Source: Typha latifolia
Taxonomy: Eukaryota; Streptophyta; Magnoliopsida; Poales; Typhaceae
Assembly (NCBI GenBank): GCA_019914945.1
Contig: CM034100.1
Span: 17,681,096 to 17,745,095 of the forward strand
Direction of reading: 5' to 3'
DNA length: 64,000 nucleotides
Part shown: piece after piece, positions 34,415 to 58,997 of the stretch
How positions within the stretch are numbered: the first letter of the stretch is position 1
Layout of the letters: every line of letters begins with the position of its first letter
The notes under the pieces: generated by a model
Databases searched by the model: none
What the model was told of the DNA's origin: nothing
What the model saw: only the letters and a program-made list of their open reading frames with translations
Program-made: the position numbers and the translations under genes

Positions 34415-35446
34415 CTACGTCTCATTGGTGAGACTCTTTAAGAATTCTCCGGCCGCCTTCCGGAATTGGCCTTCGCACCACTCCATCTTCTCTTGCAGCT
34501 CATCCATGCCCTTCTGCACCTCCTCCATCTTCCTCCTTATCTCTGCAACTCCGAGTTCGAGGGCGACCGCCTCATCCTCTTCCCCTCCTCCGATCGCAAA
34601 CTCCACGCTCTTCCTCATCGAGTTGACATCGTTCCTTAGCTTCTGAACAAGCGATCGGATGCTCTCCAGCTCATGCACTGCCGCAGTACTGCCTTGGCGC
34701 ATCACCTTGACCACTTCTTTCTCGTTTTCTAGCTCGCCGTTTTGCTCGTCCCACGAGGTGATGAACCACGGCTCGACCGCCTTCATTGCTGTGGCAGCGA
34801 CGGTGGCCGCAGTGGTAGCCGCAGAGGGAGCTGCCACGGCAGCCAGCGCCACCGAGCCAGTCAAGATGGCTATGAAGGCGATCATGTACGCCACGTTGAA
34901 AAACTTCCTCCACTTCTTAGACGAACTCAGCTTCTTCTTGATCTCACGCTTCCTCTTGAGCAAATCTCTCAGCAGCAACTGCTGCCGGTCATAGACTTCT
35001 TGCAGCTTTTCGACGTCCATCCCGTCGAAGAGATTCCCCCCGTGCTTCGTGGCCTTCAGATTAGCTACAGTCGCCGAGTACTTCTTCTTCTTGTACTTCT
35101 TCTTGTTCGATTTCTTGGTTCTGTTCTCCATGTCGAAGCCGCGGAGAACGTGGCGTAAAGTCTCCTGGTAGCGTCGGCCCTTCTTCAGGCATTGCTTAAG
35201 CTCACCGAGGAAGCCCAAAGTGGCAAACATATTGTGGTTAAAAAAGTCGATCACGAGGGAGGATGTTTTAGGGTTTTTTAGGACTACTTGCGTGATCTCG
35301 GGTTGCAGGATTGCGGCGAGGCTAGTGGAGTTCGGCGAGGCCTCTGAAGCTAGTCGGCTTTCGAGCTCCTTACATAAGGTGGTGAGCTCGGTCCTCGCCG
35401 CGAACGGCGCCGTCGCATCCTCGCCCTTGCTGCAGCTGCACCCCAT
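34415..35446 (-). CDS. UPF0496 / DUF677 (At14a-like) protein, copy C
   Basis: Intronless, 343 residues, starting MGCSCSKG like copy A. DUF677 features are present: KNPKTSSLVIDFFNHNMFAT, KKWRKFFNVAYMIAF, an Ala-rich hydrophobic region (about 184-222), then WFITSWDEQNGELENEKEVV and terminal helices ending TNET. After DMEN (105-108) there is a strongly basic insert (KKSNKKKYKKKKY) in place of the Asn/Tyr run of copy A. The upstream region has a TTTTTAAAAAG stretch near 35507-35518 that could serve as a TATA element. The C-terminal half is the best match for the relic at 29532-29578. Confidence 0.85.
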   Translation of the reverse strand: MGCSCSKGEDATAPFAARTELTTLCKELESRLASEASPNSTSLAAILQPEITQVVLKNPKTSSLVIDFFNHNMFATLGFLGELKQCLKKGRRYQETLRHVLRGFDMENRTKKSNKKKYKKKKYSATVANLKATKHGGNLFDGMDVEKLQEVYDRQQLLLRDLLKRKREIKKKLSSSKKWRKFFNVAYMIAFIAILTGSVALAAVAAPSAATTAATVAATAMKAVEPWFITSWDEQNGELENEKEVVKVMRQGSTAAVHELESIRSLVQKLRNDVNSMRKSVEFAIGGGEEDEAVALELGVAEIRRKMEEVQKGMDELQEKMEWCEGQFRKAAGEFLKSLTNET

Positions 35447-36671
35447 TTTTAGTTTTCTCGGGAAGTAATCGATCTTCTGGGTTAGAAATGCTCGTTGAGA
35501 GAGAGCTTTTTAAAAAAGCAAACCATGAAAAATCTAATCAACTTCCATCACGACTGGTTTTGCTCCATGCGATGGTGTGGGAAAAAATGGTACGCGACGC
35601 CCGAAATTAGGACACATGCCGAGATGGATGTGTATTGCGGTAAGATTTTATTGGGCGGTAATCCTTGCTGACACGTAGGATGTGCGTCTATTTTCTCATC
35701 AATTTCCCAAGAAACATCGTGGAAGAGTTAGGGAGGAAGGAGGCTTCTTGGAAAGTTGATTAACGCTAATATCAGCCTTTACGTTACTACGTGGAGGAGT
35801 TGACTTTGTAGATGAAGTATAGCAATAAGAGACGGTCGATCGAATTGTGGATCGTATTCGTTGATCGTCTGCAGCTCCGACTTTAGGAATTCCTACATCC
35901 GGCCCAATCAAGTACTGACTAGTCATATTTAAAACGATCTAGTTAATGGTGCCGAGGTGATTAGATACACTTTGATGTCTTCAGGTGTGACCTAGCCTAT
36001 CTGGATCAGACCAACGATTGGCCTACATCTAGTGTGTTGGGGTTCAAATTTTTTTGAGCTTACAAGCCCTTGACTAGACTCCATATCACTGCCTTTATTG
36101 ATAAGGATTTGTTATAGCTTTCTTGCTTTGGACTTGTGATGGGCTCTGGACTAGTCGTGAAGTGACGAGGTCATCGCTTTTTTTATATTATTTTAACTAT
36201 GTAACATATCCAAATATATCGAAAATATTTTCGTACATTACAAAAATATTAGATTAATTATTTTTGTTTAAATATAGATAATGCCTTCTCGAGACTAGCG
36301 ACATGACTGCCGACATCCATGGTTTTCCAACAATGTTCAGTATTCGAGTGGGTTTCGAACATCTGAAAGTCGCCACGTGTAACGATGAGTCGACTCACGC
36401 GTCGAACTCTCGGGTTTGACTATACGTGGGGCGAGATGAATTCTGAGGCAATAAGAGCGCCAGATAGGACGGTCCTAACCGGAGTTTCTTCGTTCGAGCG
36501 AGCATAACTCGGCAAAGAAACATTCATCGGTAGCCGTCCGATCAAACCGTAGATCGAGCGTCCGATAGCGAACCGGCGCTGCGGCGCTTTAAAGGACGAA
36601 AGCGGTTCTCTTTCCTCTCCTCTCCTCTATCTTCAAACCGACTTCACCAATTTCAGCCCCCATTCTCGAAT

Positions 36672-36705
<34 letters not shown>

Positions 36706-36709
36706 AAAG
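35447..36709. promoter_or_regulatory. Divergent upstream region of UPF0496 copy C and the REF/SRPP gene
   Basis: No gene seen. The left part is the copy C promoter. The right part turns GC-rich from about 36290 and ends in a (CT)n leader (36681-36705) directly before the REF/SRPP ATG. Confidence 0.5.
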
Positions 36710-37688
36710 ATGGCCGAATCCAATTCCCAATCTGATCAAATCGTAAGAATTCCTCACGGAATCTTTTCGTTCTATACTTTTGATAGGGTTTCTGATCTGG
36801 TTTTGTTGTAGATCGAGGAGAAAGCAGAGACGAGGCTCAGGTATCTGGAGTTCGTGCAGGTGGCGGCGATGCAAGCGGTGGTGTGCTTTGCGAGCGTCTA
36901 CGACTTCGCCAAGCAGAACTCCGGGCCGCTAAAGCCTGGCGTCGAGACCGTGGAGAGCACTGTCAAGGCCGTGATCCGACCCGTCTATGAGAGATTCCAC
37001 GATATACCCTTCGAGCTCCTCAACTTCGTCGATCGCAAGGTTCGTGAAAGAAACTACCTTTCCGTTCCTCTTTTTCTTCGGCATGCCTGTGTGGTTGGAG
37101 TGCGTTGCCTTAGATTGCTCTGTCGCAGGTTATCACATGAGATCTGGCGCGCTTTAGCGCATGGATGTTTTAATGGTTTGTCTGGTTGTCGTACTTTGGA
37201 CGTCGCAGGTAGACGAGTCGCTGCGGGAGGTGGGGCGGTACGTGCCGGCGCTGATGAAGTCAGCCACATCGCAAGCGTACGTCGCCGCGCAGTGCGCACC
37301 CGGGGTGGCACGCTCCCTCGCTGGGGAGGTGCAGCGCTCAGGTGTCTCCGGGGCCGCGAAGGCGGCGTACGAGCGGTGCGAACCGACGGCGCGGGAGATG
37401 TACGACCGCTACGAGCCAGTGGCGGAGCGGCACGCCGTTGCCGCGTGGCGGTCGCTCAATCGGCTGCCGATGTTCCCTCAGGCGGCGGGGATCGTTGTCC
37501 CCACCGCTGCGTACTGTGCGGAGAAGTACAACTGCGCCGTTGGCTCTGCGGCAGCGCGTGGGTACCACGTGGCGGAGTACTTGCCGGTGGTTCCCACGGA
37601 GAAGATCGCCAAGGTGTTCCGGGGTGATGGTGAGGAAACTACGGCGGCGGGCAACGAGACGAAGGTGAATGGGGACGGCGTGGAGTAA
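36710..37688 (+). CDS. REF/SRPP family (stress-related / lipid-droplet-associated) protein
   Basis: Exons 36710-36742, 36812-37039 and 37209-37688 join in phase to 246 residues. The REF domain starts at about residue 18 (LRYLEFVQVAAMQAVVCFAS) and runs through VYDFAKQNSGPLKPGVETVE, VYERFHDIPFELLNFVDRKV and the helix-rich SLREVGRYVPAL region to PTEKIAKVFRG at about 230, followed by a short polar tail. REF/SRPP proteins without rubber biosynthesis coat lipid droplets (LDAPs) and are stress-induced. No signal peptide is seen, as expected for a cytosolic lipid-droplet surface protein. The third exon is strongly GC-rich. Whether this is an LDAP in function or another stress-related member cannot be told here. 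Confidence 0.92.
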
Positions 37689-38888
37689 GTGATGATGATG
37701 GTGATGGATGACGACGTTGATGTAGAAATCTGGCGAATAAAAAGGGAATAGTTGATCGTTTTTTTATTTATTTATGGTTTGGTGTTTTAGAACGGGGCGA
37801 TGTTTTTTTTTAATGTGAATATTTGTCTTAATTCTGTGTGAACTCTTCTTTTTGTAAAAAGAAAAAACTATCCTTAAATATTACATATGAAGTGTCAAAT
37901 AATAGTAACGCAGTCCTTGTAGTTTGACTCATATTTATATATATATTAAAAAAATTCCCACTTGTTTCACCAGTTTATAGGGAAAAAAGTAATTAAACCA
38001 CTGTTCCTCAACAGAGGTTTCGTTTCATTTCTTAGATTTTAATTTTAATTTTTAATCTGTGGTTTTAGTCTTTATCATAAACTTTATAATGCAGGCCACA
38101 GTTTGAATTCCGTGTATCTTCCCTAGATTTTGATATTTGATATGTGAGACTAGTAGATAGGATTTAGTGGCAACCACAGAATTAGAGAGAGAGAGCAGGT
38201 GGTTTAATGGGTGGGAGAGAGCTTTAGAACCTGCTTTTTTCTTTTCTCTTCTGTCGAGGGAAAGGGAATGCTTTAGAACCGACTGTTGATAGATACCGCG
38301 GCTTAATATATAATTGCTGGAGTATTAGGAGTTAGAAAGGTTGACAGTGACTGGAGCCTGGTTTAATGATGTTGGACCTTGTGATAAGCATATATACCTG
38401 AGTGAAGTTGTTTTGCAATTGGTCTCTGGGTGTGGTTCGTGTACAGTTAGCTTGATCTAGTGTTTAACTGCTATGTCTACGTAGCTAAGTTCCAATTTGG
38501 ACACCCCCAATTATTTTAGCCTTAACTCACTCATCCTTGATATATGCATATCATCTATAGATGCTATGCTCTCTATTCTTCTCCGTCCCACTTTTCCGAT
38601 CACAGTCCGGCCCCGGTTTCCCCACTCCAAAGACCGGCCCAAAGGGCGTTTGATTTTGGTGCGGGCCTAGCCCAATAATTCTGATCTGATTCCGGCCCGT
38701 CTCTGACCGGTCCATCAGTCCATGGCCACCCTACTTCGGGGTACTTGGTCGGGTTCCGGATCTATGATCTATTATGGTGTTAAGTTGAGCTGGAGTTCGC
38801 TAGCTCTGGGCTAATCTTTGCCATCCGCTGACAGATCTCTCTTGCTCACCCAAATCCACAGAGTCCCAGGAGGGTCGAAGAGTCGAGA
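37689..38888. other. Intergenic region between REF/SRPP and ClpR4
   Basis: Mostly AT-rich with no coding signal. Near the right end, GGGCCTAGCCCAATAATT-type sequence (about 38664-38682) contains TGGGC-like elements that could belong to the ClpR4 promoter. Confidence 0.45.
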
Positions 38889-41800
38889 ATGGCCTTGTGC
38901 TCTCAAACTCTCATGGCGGTCGCTTCTTTTCCCTCTTCCTCTTCGACCCCTTCTTCTTCTTCTTCTTCTTTGGCTTCTCCTTCCTTGGCGGCTCCGAGGA
39001 GAGTGGTGATTGGTCGGCGGATGGCGGCGGCGGCGGCGGCAGCAGTGCCCATGCCTCCGTTGAACCCACGTGACCCTTTCCTCAAGAAGCTGGCGTCCGC
39101 TGCTGCCACCTATCCCGAAGGCCTCGAGCTTCCCCGTTCGCACGATTCTGATCTCCCGCCTTATCTTGATCTATTCGATACCCCCAAGCTCATGGCCACT
39201 CCCGCACAGGTGAAAATACGACTCGCCTTTTTCCTATCTTGGAACACACTAATTCTCATAGCTTATTTTGTTCGGTATCCTCTTTTAATTCGATTGTTAA
39301 TTAATTTGTATGGTTGGGAAGTGTTAATTTGTAGCATATATGAAGATAGGAGATGAAGTGTAAAGAGTTGATGATTCCTATTTTCTATTTCTCTGTTATC
39401 TAGTTCCAATGAAATGGCTATTGATTGTGTTCTTATGTATTATACTTTTCCCTCTTTATATCGCTTTTAGCTGATCATTTTTCTGAATAGGTGGAACGCT
39501 CGGTTTCTTACAATGAACACAGGCCGAGAAAGCCACCTCCGGATTTGCCATCTTTGCTTCTCAATGGGCGCATCGTTTATATTGGCATGCCGGTAAGTGT
39601 TGGTACCTATTATTTTCATGTATTTCTCGACTATTGAATCTTTTTAAATGCTTAAAGGTTGTGATTGCTCACATAAAGGATGATCCACTTGATTGAATTT
39701 TTCTATAACATAGTCCATGAAAAATATTGGATATTAGGTAACCGACATGAATTTTCTTGTAGAGTGGTCTTTTACTGACAATTTGAAGAGAAGCATATTG
39801 ATCAATCTCTTTAGTGACCGACCATTTAGAAGTTTGTCTAATACATAAATAAAATACTATTTTGATAGTTTTGTTGCACCTAATATTTGATGCTTTAGTC
39901 TTCTATCTACTAACGTAACAGCAATGTTGTTCAATTTCTTTTTATGACAATATCCATATTGTTACAAGAATAACCTGTTTTCTGTTTTGATTAGTTGGTG
40001 CCAGCAGTCACAGAGCTTGTGATTGCGGAATTGCTTTACCTGCAATGGATGGATCCAAAACAGCCGATTTATCTCTACATCAACTCAACCGGAACAACTC
40101 GTGATGACGGTGAAACTGTAAGTGGTTTTAGTTTCCCCTACTAGTTATAGCTGGAACTTTGTTATCACATTTCAAGACAGTTCTATTTTGTGTCTCGTAT
40201 TCTCTGTGGGCCTCTACTTTCCTTTTAAATGTGATTAAAATTTTTGTGCCATTTACTTGACCAACTCATCAAGATTATAGTTTGCGTGATAACTAAAAGA
40301 ACACCTGTCACCTAGATATTTCATAACTTATGTCATGGACATACTTTTCCTGGAGAACTGCTGTACATGGTTGCTTGTTCAATCTGTGGTTTTACGGGAA
40401 TACAACTGAGATCTAGTAGATGCTTTTGTTGCTACAGGTCCTATGTTGGTTCACAAGTTGTGGGACTATTTTAACTTTTATCAGTACCACCTTACATGAC
40501 TTGTTTTTACTATCCTTTCATTTTAGAGCTGAATATTTGAGATAATAACATTGATTATTTTGTATCATTTAACTCTCTCATATTCTTCAATGTACTCATG
40601 TGTTTCAGGTTGGGATGGAATCAGAAGGTTTTGCTATTTATGATGCTTTGATGCAGTTGAAAAATGAGGTGTGTTTCTTACTTCACGTAATCCTATTGTG
40701 GCAATTAGATGTTAAGGTGATGCCTCAACTCACTACCATGTACAAAATGGCCATGATATGTGGCGTGAAGCAATCTGCTTGCCACTATTTTTACTCCAAA
40801 GGGGATCGTAGAAGTTGCTAGAAGCATTGCTATTTTCCCTTTAATTTGTCCTGTTTGCAATGTGATGGCAGCATCATAGTGATTTTATGATGGTAATTGG
40901 TCTAAATTCTTAAATGTGCTGCACATGATTTTGGGTCTTCTCATTTGAAATATAAAGTTTTACACATCTTGGTTTCTGCTCCTTGTGTGATTTAATTTCC
41001 TTTGTGACCTCGACATATCAATGTTGGATATTCATGAAAAGGTTTTTCTGTAATTCCTTCTGTAGACAATACTATTGCTCAAGAAACATCTGCCCTATTA
41101 ACCTTTTCTTAGCATGAAGAACAGTTTCTAACTTTCTATCTTCTGTTTGCATCTTTGCATATCTCATCCTTATAATAAATTTGTTGCTGCTGATGCAGAT
41201 CCAAACTGTAGCTGTTGGAGCTGCAATAGGTCAGGCTTGTCTACTTCTTGCTGCAGGAAAGAAGGGTAGAAGATTTATGATGCCCCATTCCAAAGGTTAG
41301 TGAAGTTTGTCTGTTGGTGGCAGAAACCCCTTAATTTTCATTTAGTTAGTATATGATTGACATGCCAGAAGTGCTCATTTATGTCAGCTATGATTCAACA
41401 ACCTCGTGTTCCATCATCTGGGCAGATGGCAGCAAGTGATGTGCTTATTCGGGCAAAAGAGGTCTGAGTTATTTATTTGATTATTCTGACATCTGATACT
41501 TGATTCACTTCTTAAACAGAGTACAGATTTGTATATTTGCAAGTAGCTTCCTTAACACTTTGGTTGTAAAATGACTTCATAACATATCCTTGTTACCACT
41601 TGCAATTGTGTATTTTTATTTGCAAAAAAGCTTTTAATGGAGAGAAGTATATGGGATTGAAAAGTTACCAATATAGGAGATAGGTTCTGCAATATTGTTT
41701 TTCAAGGATAGAATATAGTATCTGTTAAATTTAGAAGTATGGTAGGAAAATTAAGTAGGGCCTAAGATTGTGAAGATTTAGTTCACCAGTTCACTTGCAT

Positions 41801-42826
41801 GCTGAAAGAAGATTGGGTTGAAGATTTGCCATTGTTATAAGATGATGGTATATAGATTGCACTTTTGAGAATAAAAGAATAAAAGAAAACCTTAACGACT
41901 TGATCAACCCTAAGAGTGCATTTGTTCAAAATTTTCCCTGAGAGTGTTTTGGACAAAATTTCGAAAGAATATTCTCCTTAGGAAACACCTATTTCCTGAG
42001 GAAAAATAATTCACTCCTGTCAAAAAAAATTTCCCCTACTCTCTTCCCCTCACTCTCTCCTCCCCACCCTTCCCTCTCCTTTCCCTATCACCATTCACCA
42101 CCCTTCTCCTCCCTCTATCACAAACACCTCCTCCAGCCTGCCACTGCCTTCTCACCGAGTGACAGTCATAGCTGAAAGTAATTGTGGCAACTTCTTGTTA
42201 ACAGAATAGCTGAATTTCTCATTGAAAACTAAATAACCTGGCAAAATTTTGACTTTTGAATAATTTGTTCTCGGATCCTGTACTTTTCTTGCTCGACTTT
42301 TGGCAGTTCCTTTCCTTTCTGTATCCTTGTTTAAGAATATCTGGTTGTTTTCCTCAGGTCATAGCTAATAGAGACACACTCGTCAAGCTTTTGGCTAAGC
42401 ACACTGGGAATGTGAGTAGACAGAAACTTATTCTTTCATCACTATTAATAACACTACAAATCTGATTTAATTTGTTTATCAGTCGGTGGAGACAGTATCG
42501 AAGGTTATGCGGAGGCCGTTTTACATGGACTCAATAAAGGCTAAAGAGTTTGGGGTTATTGACAAGGTACTCTCTCTCCTCTTAATTGGTCCTGCTCTAC
42601 CAACTTAAGGCCCAAGTTAGCAAAATGTTCATGAAGATTCCTCACTTTGCAGATAATGTACTTAATTAAGATTTGAAGGCGCCATATTATGGTGATATTT
42701 AATGGATGTTGTTTATTCTATCGTGCACAGATCCTTTGGCGTGGTCAGGAGAAGATCATGGATGATGCTCTTTCTCCCGAGGAATGGGATCGACGTGCTG
42801 GCATCAAAGTTGTTGATGGGATATGA
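38889..42826 (+). CDS. CLPR4: Plastid Clp protease proteolytically inactive subunit ClpR4
   Basis: Nine exons (38889-39209, 39491-39592, 39995-40117, 40609-40668, 41199-41295, 41388-41461, 42358-42411, 42483-42566, 42731-42826) sum to 336 residues. The first ~55 residues are Ser/Ala-rich with Arg, a clear plastid transit peptide; a second in-frame Met lies at residue 9. The Clp fold follows (GRIVYIGMPLVPAVTELVIA, YINSTGTTRDDGETVGMESE). The catalytic serine position of ClpP reads Gly213 (GAAIGQA) and the histidine position reads Gln238 (MIQQP), so the subunit cannot cleave. The insertion TGTTRDDGET and the terminal WRGQEK region fit ClpR4. It is part of the R-ring of the stromal Clp core, required for chloroplast protein turnover. 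Confidence 0.94.
41890..42170. mobile_element. Possible small transposon fragment in ClpR4 intron 6
   Basis: Inside the 0.9-kb intron 41462-42357 is a block of unlike composition: GTGCATTTGTTCAAAATTTT and TTTCCTGAGGAAA-like words, then a C-rich CCTCCC/CCTTCTCC stretch. It looks inserted, but I could not define terminal repeats or a target duplication. Confidence 0.25.
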
Positions 42827-45158
42827 TCTCTTCGGAACCATTTAGTCAACAGTAAGCGCATTTGATAATCAACATTACATACATAATCTTGGTTTCACAT
42901 GCATGTAATCGACATCACTGCAACCATGTAGAGAGGTCTTCGGAGAATGCCGGCCTGTTAGTTTGTCCATGTAGGTTAGTTCAATTATATCATGACAGGC
43001 CTGTAAGTATGGAATCATAACACCTTTAAAAGTGGATGTGAAGGGTTTTGATTCTTTTGATAGATGAATGCAACTCTGAAACTTTATGGTAGTCAATCAA
43101 TTCTACGTATGTGGTCTGAGACTATCTGCAATCTTTTTTACCTCAATATAATGATGCATACGGAGTCTTGTCCTTTCATTTTTCGATAGTAAATGAGCCT
43201 TATCTACTTATGATCTTGAAGACGTTTAGTTTGGTTGACTCTGAGTGGACCACTTACTAATCAATGCTATTTGAATAGTAGTTTGAAACAGGAACTTGGA
43301 ATTGTTTCACTGCTATTTAAAGTATCATTGCTTCTTCTATTTTTCCCCTTTTAACATGTCTTCTGCAGGCCAAAAAAAAGAAGAGAGTATATAGTAAGGA
43401 AATATTTCCTAATCTCTTGAAAAAAAAACCATATAAAAGGAGTGATACTAGAGATTAGATCAGACATTTGGTATGTGGAGTTCTGGTGGACCATGCTTCT
43501 TAATGAGCTATCCTGTGCTAGATTAACTTGCATGAGAACCACTTGATTAAGATTATCAATAAATTTAAGATTAATTTTGATTGGGATAGAAGGGAAACCT
43601 CCATTCATTTAATCTGGTCTACGAAGTCTATTTGACCGACAATAGTTTCTCCATGAGAGCAAATTTAAAGTTTGCAACCCATTAATGGCTAAAATCGATC
43701 CATAATTACGTTACCAATTATGATAAACAGTGTAAATGAGAAATATATATACATATGGGGGACCCGACAACAAAAGAGACAGATGCTACCGGATATGTTC
43801 AATCCAAATAAATGCGTATAAAAGGTAAAGCTCTTTTATTTGTTGAGCTTTCTATTTTTGCTTACCAAATATTGTGTACGTACTTTTGGTCGTTATCGTG
43901 TCTCTCGATTCCATCGCACACCCACAAAATAAACCACCCTCCAAATCTTAGTCGACATGAGTAAAATTTTCAACTCATTTGAGGGTTGACTCAAACCTAA
44001 TCATGCCTCCTGTGCTCCCATCTCACTGGTATCTCGTGGTTGGAGAAAGAAAATTTTTTTTTCTTTAAAATATTTCTAACCTTTTTTCCGATATATTTAT
44101 TAATCCCTCAATTGGTAGTCAATATTGGCATGCGAAGATGGTAAAATAAAGAATATAAATAAAATAAATAAATGGCATGTAAGGTCCAAATCCTCTGTCA
44201 AACATACTGAAATGCCTGCATGCAACTGATATACTGAATACAATACATGAAAAATGCATCAAAATTTTGGGTTAAAGTATGAACATAGGTAGGGAGTGGA
44301 GTTTCTTTTTCCAGATATAGGATATATTGCAAGTACTAAAAACATTCACTCTGCGTGGCAGTTGCCAGTTGCCCACTGCTTGTTTTCAGAATAAGCAGTG
44401 TAGCTTTATCCAATATTTTTTTTAAATTTTAAATTTTAAGGTTGGTCCATGTATTAAATTGGGGTTGAAATAAAAATAGCAATTCATATTTATTATTAAC
44501 AAAATAAGAAATTTATTATAGAAATTATCATTTTTATATTTATTAGTATTGTGAAATAAGTGTAATAATTATTATTAATGTAATATAAAATGAAGGAATA
44601 AATACTTTTTTTTATTTATGAAATACTGGTAAGTGATTGATACGATAGACATGGAGAGTAAATTGGTAAGTAAATTCTTATTGGATATAAGATGTAATTT
44701 TAATAAAAATTTATTTATATTCTAGAATAGAGCTATTTTAATATTTAATTATTATTCTGAAATAAAGTATTATACTGTATAATAAAAGGACCGGGGGTAA
44801 ATTTAAATTTGGTATAAAATTTTCTTCATTTTACATCCCTCATTCTATATAATATAATTTTGAGCCCTCACACATAATTCCTTTCCCAACTTTTATTCCC
44901 TCTCTTCCGAATGGACTTATACCACCCACACCAAACCAATAAATAAACCACCCAAAAATATTTATTATTTCGCTCTCACATTTTTTGATATATGCCAATA
45001 ATGATAATAAAACCAGAGTAGCCTATATAGTAATCTATTCCTCCTACCTTCCTCTCCCTCTTTTCTCTCTCTCTCTCTCTGCTTCCTTTCTCCCCTTTTC
45101 CTCCTCTGCCGATCCGAAAACCTATCTCGCGAGGAAGGAGAAAGGGAACAGCGTAGAG
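42827..45158. other. Intergenic region between ClpR4 and the AAA-ATPase gene
   Basis: ClpR4 3' flank, then AT-rich DNA, extreme between about 44400 and 44880. No gene seen on either strand. The last 100 bases are a pyrimidine-rich leader. Confidence 0.5.
45023..45030 (+). promoter_or_regulatory. TATA box of the AAA-ATPase gene
   Basis: CTATATAG, 129-136 bases before the ATG at 45159, followed by a CT-rich leader. Confidence 0.55.
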
Positions 45159-57095
<11,937 letters not shown>

Positions 57096-58332
57096 CATAT
57101 ATCTTTTTTGTACAGCTTTCAGAGCCCCTTGGCAAATTTGCGGGAAGATCGACAATCAATATAGGTTACTCCCTTTTGGGGTTTTTCATGTAAGATATAC
57201 ATGTTGAGTCAATTGTCATGTTAACTGCAGAACTTTGTTTTTAATAGATAATTTCGTATTTATTTCATAATTTGGCACTCTTCCTGGAGGCCTATTAGCA
57301 TGTAAATACACAGTGCTCTCTCCCCAAGGTGAAACAACGCTGGAAGGAGACAGGGAAGAAGTGTATTTGAAGTTGGATTGTGGCTACAATTTGTTCAACT
57401 GATCATACATTTCGTTTTGTTAAACTGCTATCCTTCTTTAGATTTCTACCTGTTATGGAATTCACATTGCTGCATGATTTTATTGGACAGAGGACAGGAT
57501 GGTTAGGATGTCCAGTGGCTTGGTTGCTTATCCTTTACACGTCCAAGATCAAATTTATAGTTAACTGAAAGATTAATGCTTTGTTAGTTTTAGTTTGACT
57601 TTGCTCAAGGTGTTATGATCTTATATTCTTCTGATCAAATTTATATTTTGTGCAGACTTTCTTTACATAGCTCTGCTTGTTTGATCTCTTGTGTAACTTT
57701 TTACTTGATGCTTTGCTGATTATTGCTATCTAATTCTAAACTTTTTGCAGTTTATTATTTTATACACATATTACTATGTTATGCCTTTTGACATATATCA
57801 TTCCAACATTTTAAATTTTACATACCCGTCCTCGTAGTTTGATAGCATTTAAATATACTCCTCTCTTTCAGTCTTACCGAGAGACCTTATTATTATTATT
57901 ATTATTATTATTATTTGTAGTTAATGATGGGATGAGGGATTGAAGAATTTGGTAGGAAGATTAATGAGTGGAGATAGAGTTTATTAAGAGTTAATTAAAA
58001 TCACCTTTTTCGCATGATTTCAAATGATTTATCACCGCTACTTGTCCTCTTTTCCAAATTTGATGCAACAACCTGGACGCAGTCAAATCATGTCATTGAC
58101 ATTATACAACTCTTCTTAATCCTCGTGTGGGCCTTTTCACAAACACCCCTTGGGCATCCAAGAATCCTCCCAATCTATCTAGTGGTGATAGATTTGTCTC
58201 CACACCCACCTCGGAATAGGAATCTAAAGAAGACAACCACCTTAATATCTTGAGAAAAAAAATCTGTTCATTTGCCAAGAATATTTATAGAACACACTCA
58301 CAAAAGCCAAAAGGAAAAGGACATGCAAGCTT
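57096..58332. other. Intergenic region between the AAA-ATPase and LURP-one-related genes
   Basis: The AAA-ATPase 3' flank, an (ATT)n tract at about 57888-57915 and AT-rich DNA. No gene seen. Confidence 0.5.
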
Positions 58333-58966
58333 TCACATGATATGGTTGATAAGGCCACACACAACCACCAAACCCATGATGAGCAAATGGTCCACATTGG
58401 GTTCCAGAACAAGGGTTAAAACATCTTCTCCGAGTGCAATCCCGGATGCTGTTTGCTTCCTCTTTATCTCTGCTACAATTCTTCCATCCTTGTCTTCAAT
58501 CCTGTACTCCAACTTGTTTGCCCATCTAACAATCTTGTAGCATTTCCCACACCCAGCTTCAACTGTGATTTCACTAGAATGGCCTGTCCTTGGGATTCTA
58601 CAAGATTTCTCGACTCTAAACCATGGCTTCTCCTCTTCAATCTTTGCACTATTGTATCGAAAACCTTCCCATCTTCGAAACAATCTAAACTTCTGCACAA
58701 GTAGTTGAGAAGAAGCTAATTAGCTACATAGTTCATCACTTAGTTTGCAATAGAATTGATGTATTCCTCATACCTTTCGAAGTACTTTGAGCAGTGTTTT
58801 GCCACTATGATCCATGAAGTAGACTTCGTCGCTACACTTGCAATCGTAGTTATCGACACGATAAGCGATTCGACCATCAGAATCGTAGATGGTGCAGCCA
58901 TTACTATTGAAAACCAATGATTTCATCCATACTGTGTAGATTTCTCTTGTTGTTACGAGGCTCATA

Positions 58967-58997
<31 letters not shown>

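Noticed and set aside
36854..37627. 257-codon plus-strand frame reading through REF/SRPP intron 2
   Set aside because: After the REF domain start it continues into the intron and then an out-of-frame Arg/Gly-rich stretch; the spliced model restores the full REF domain.
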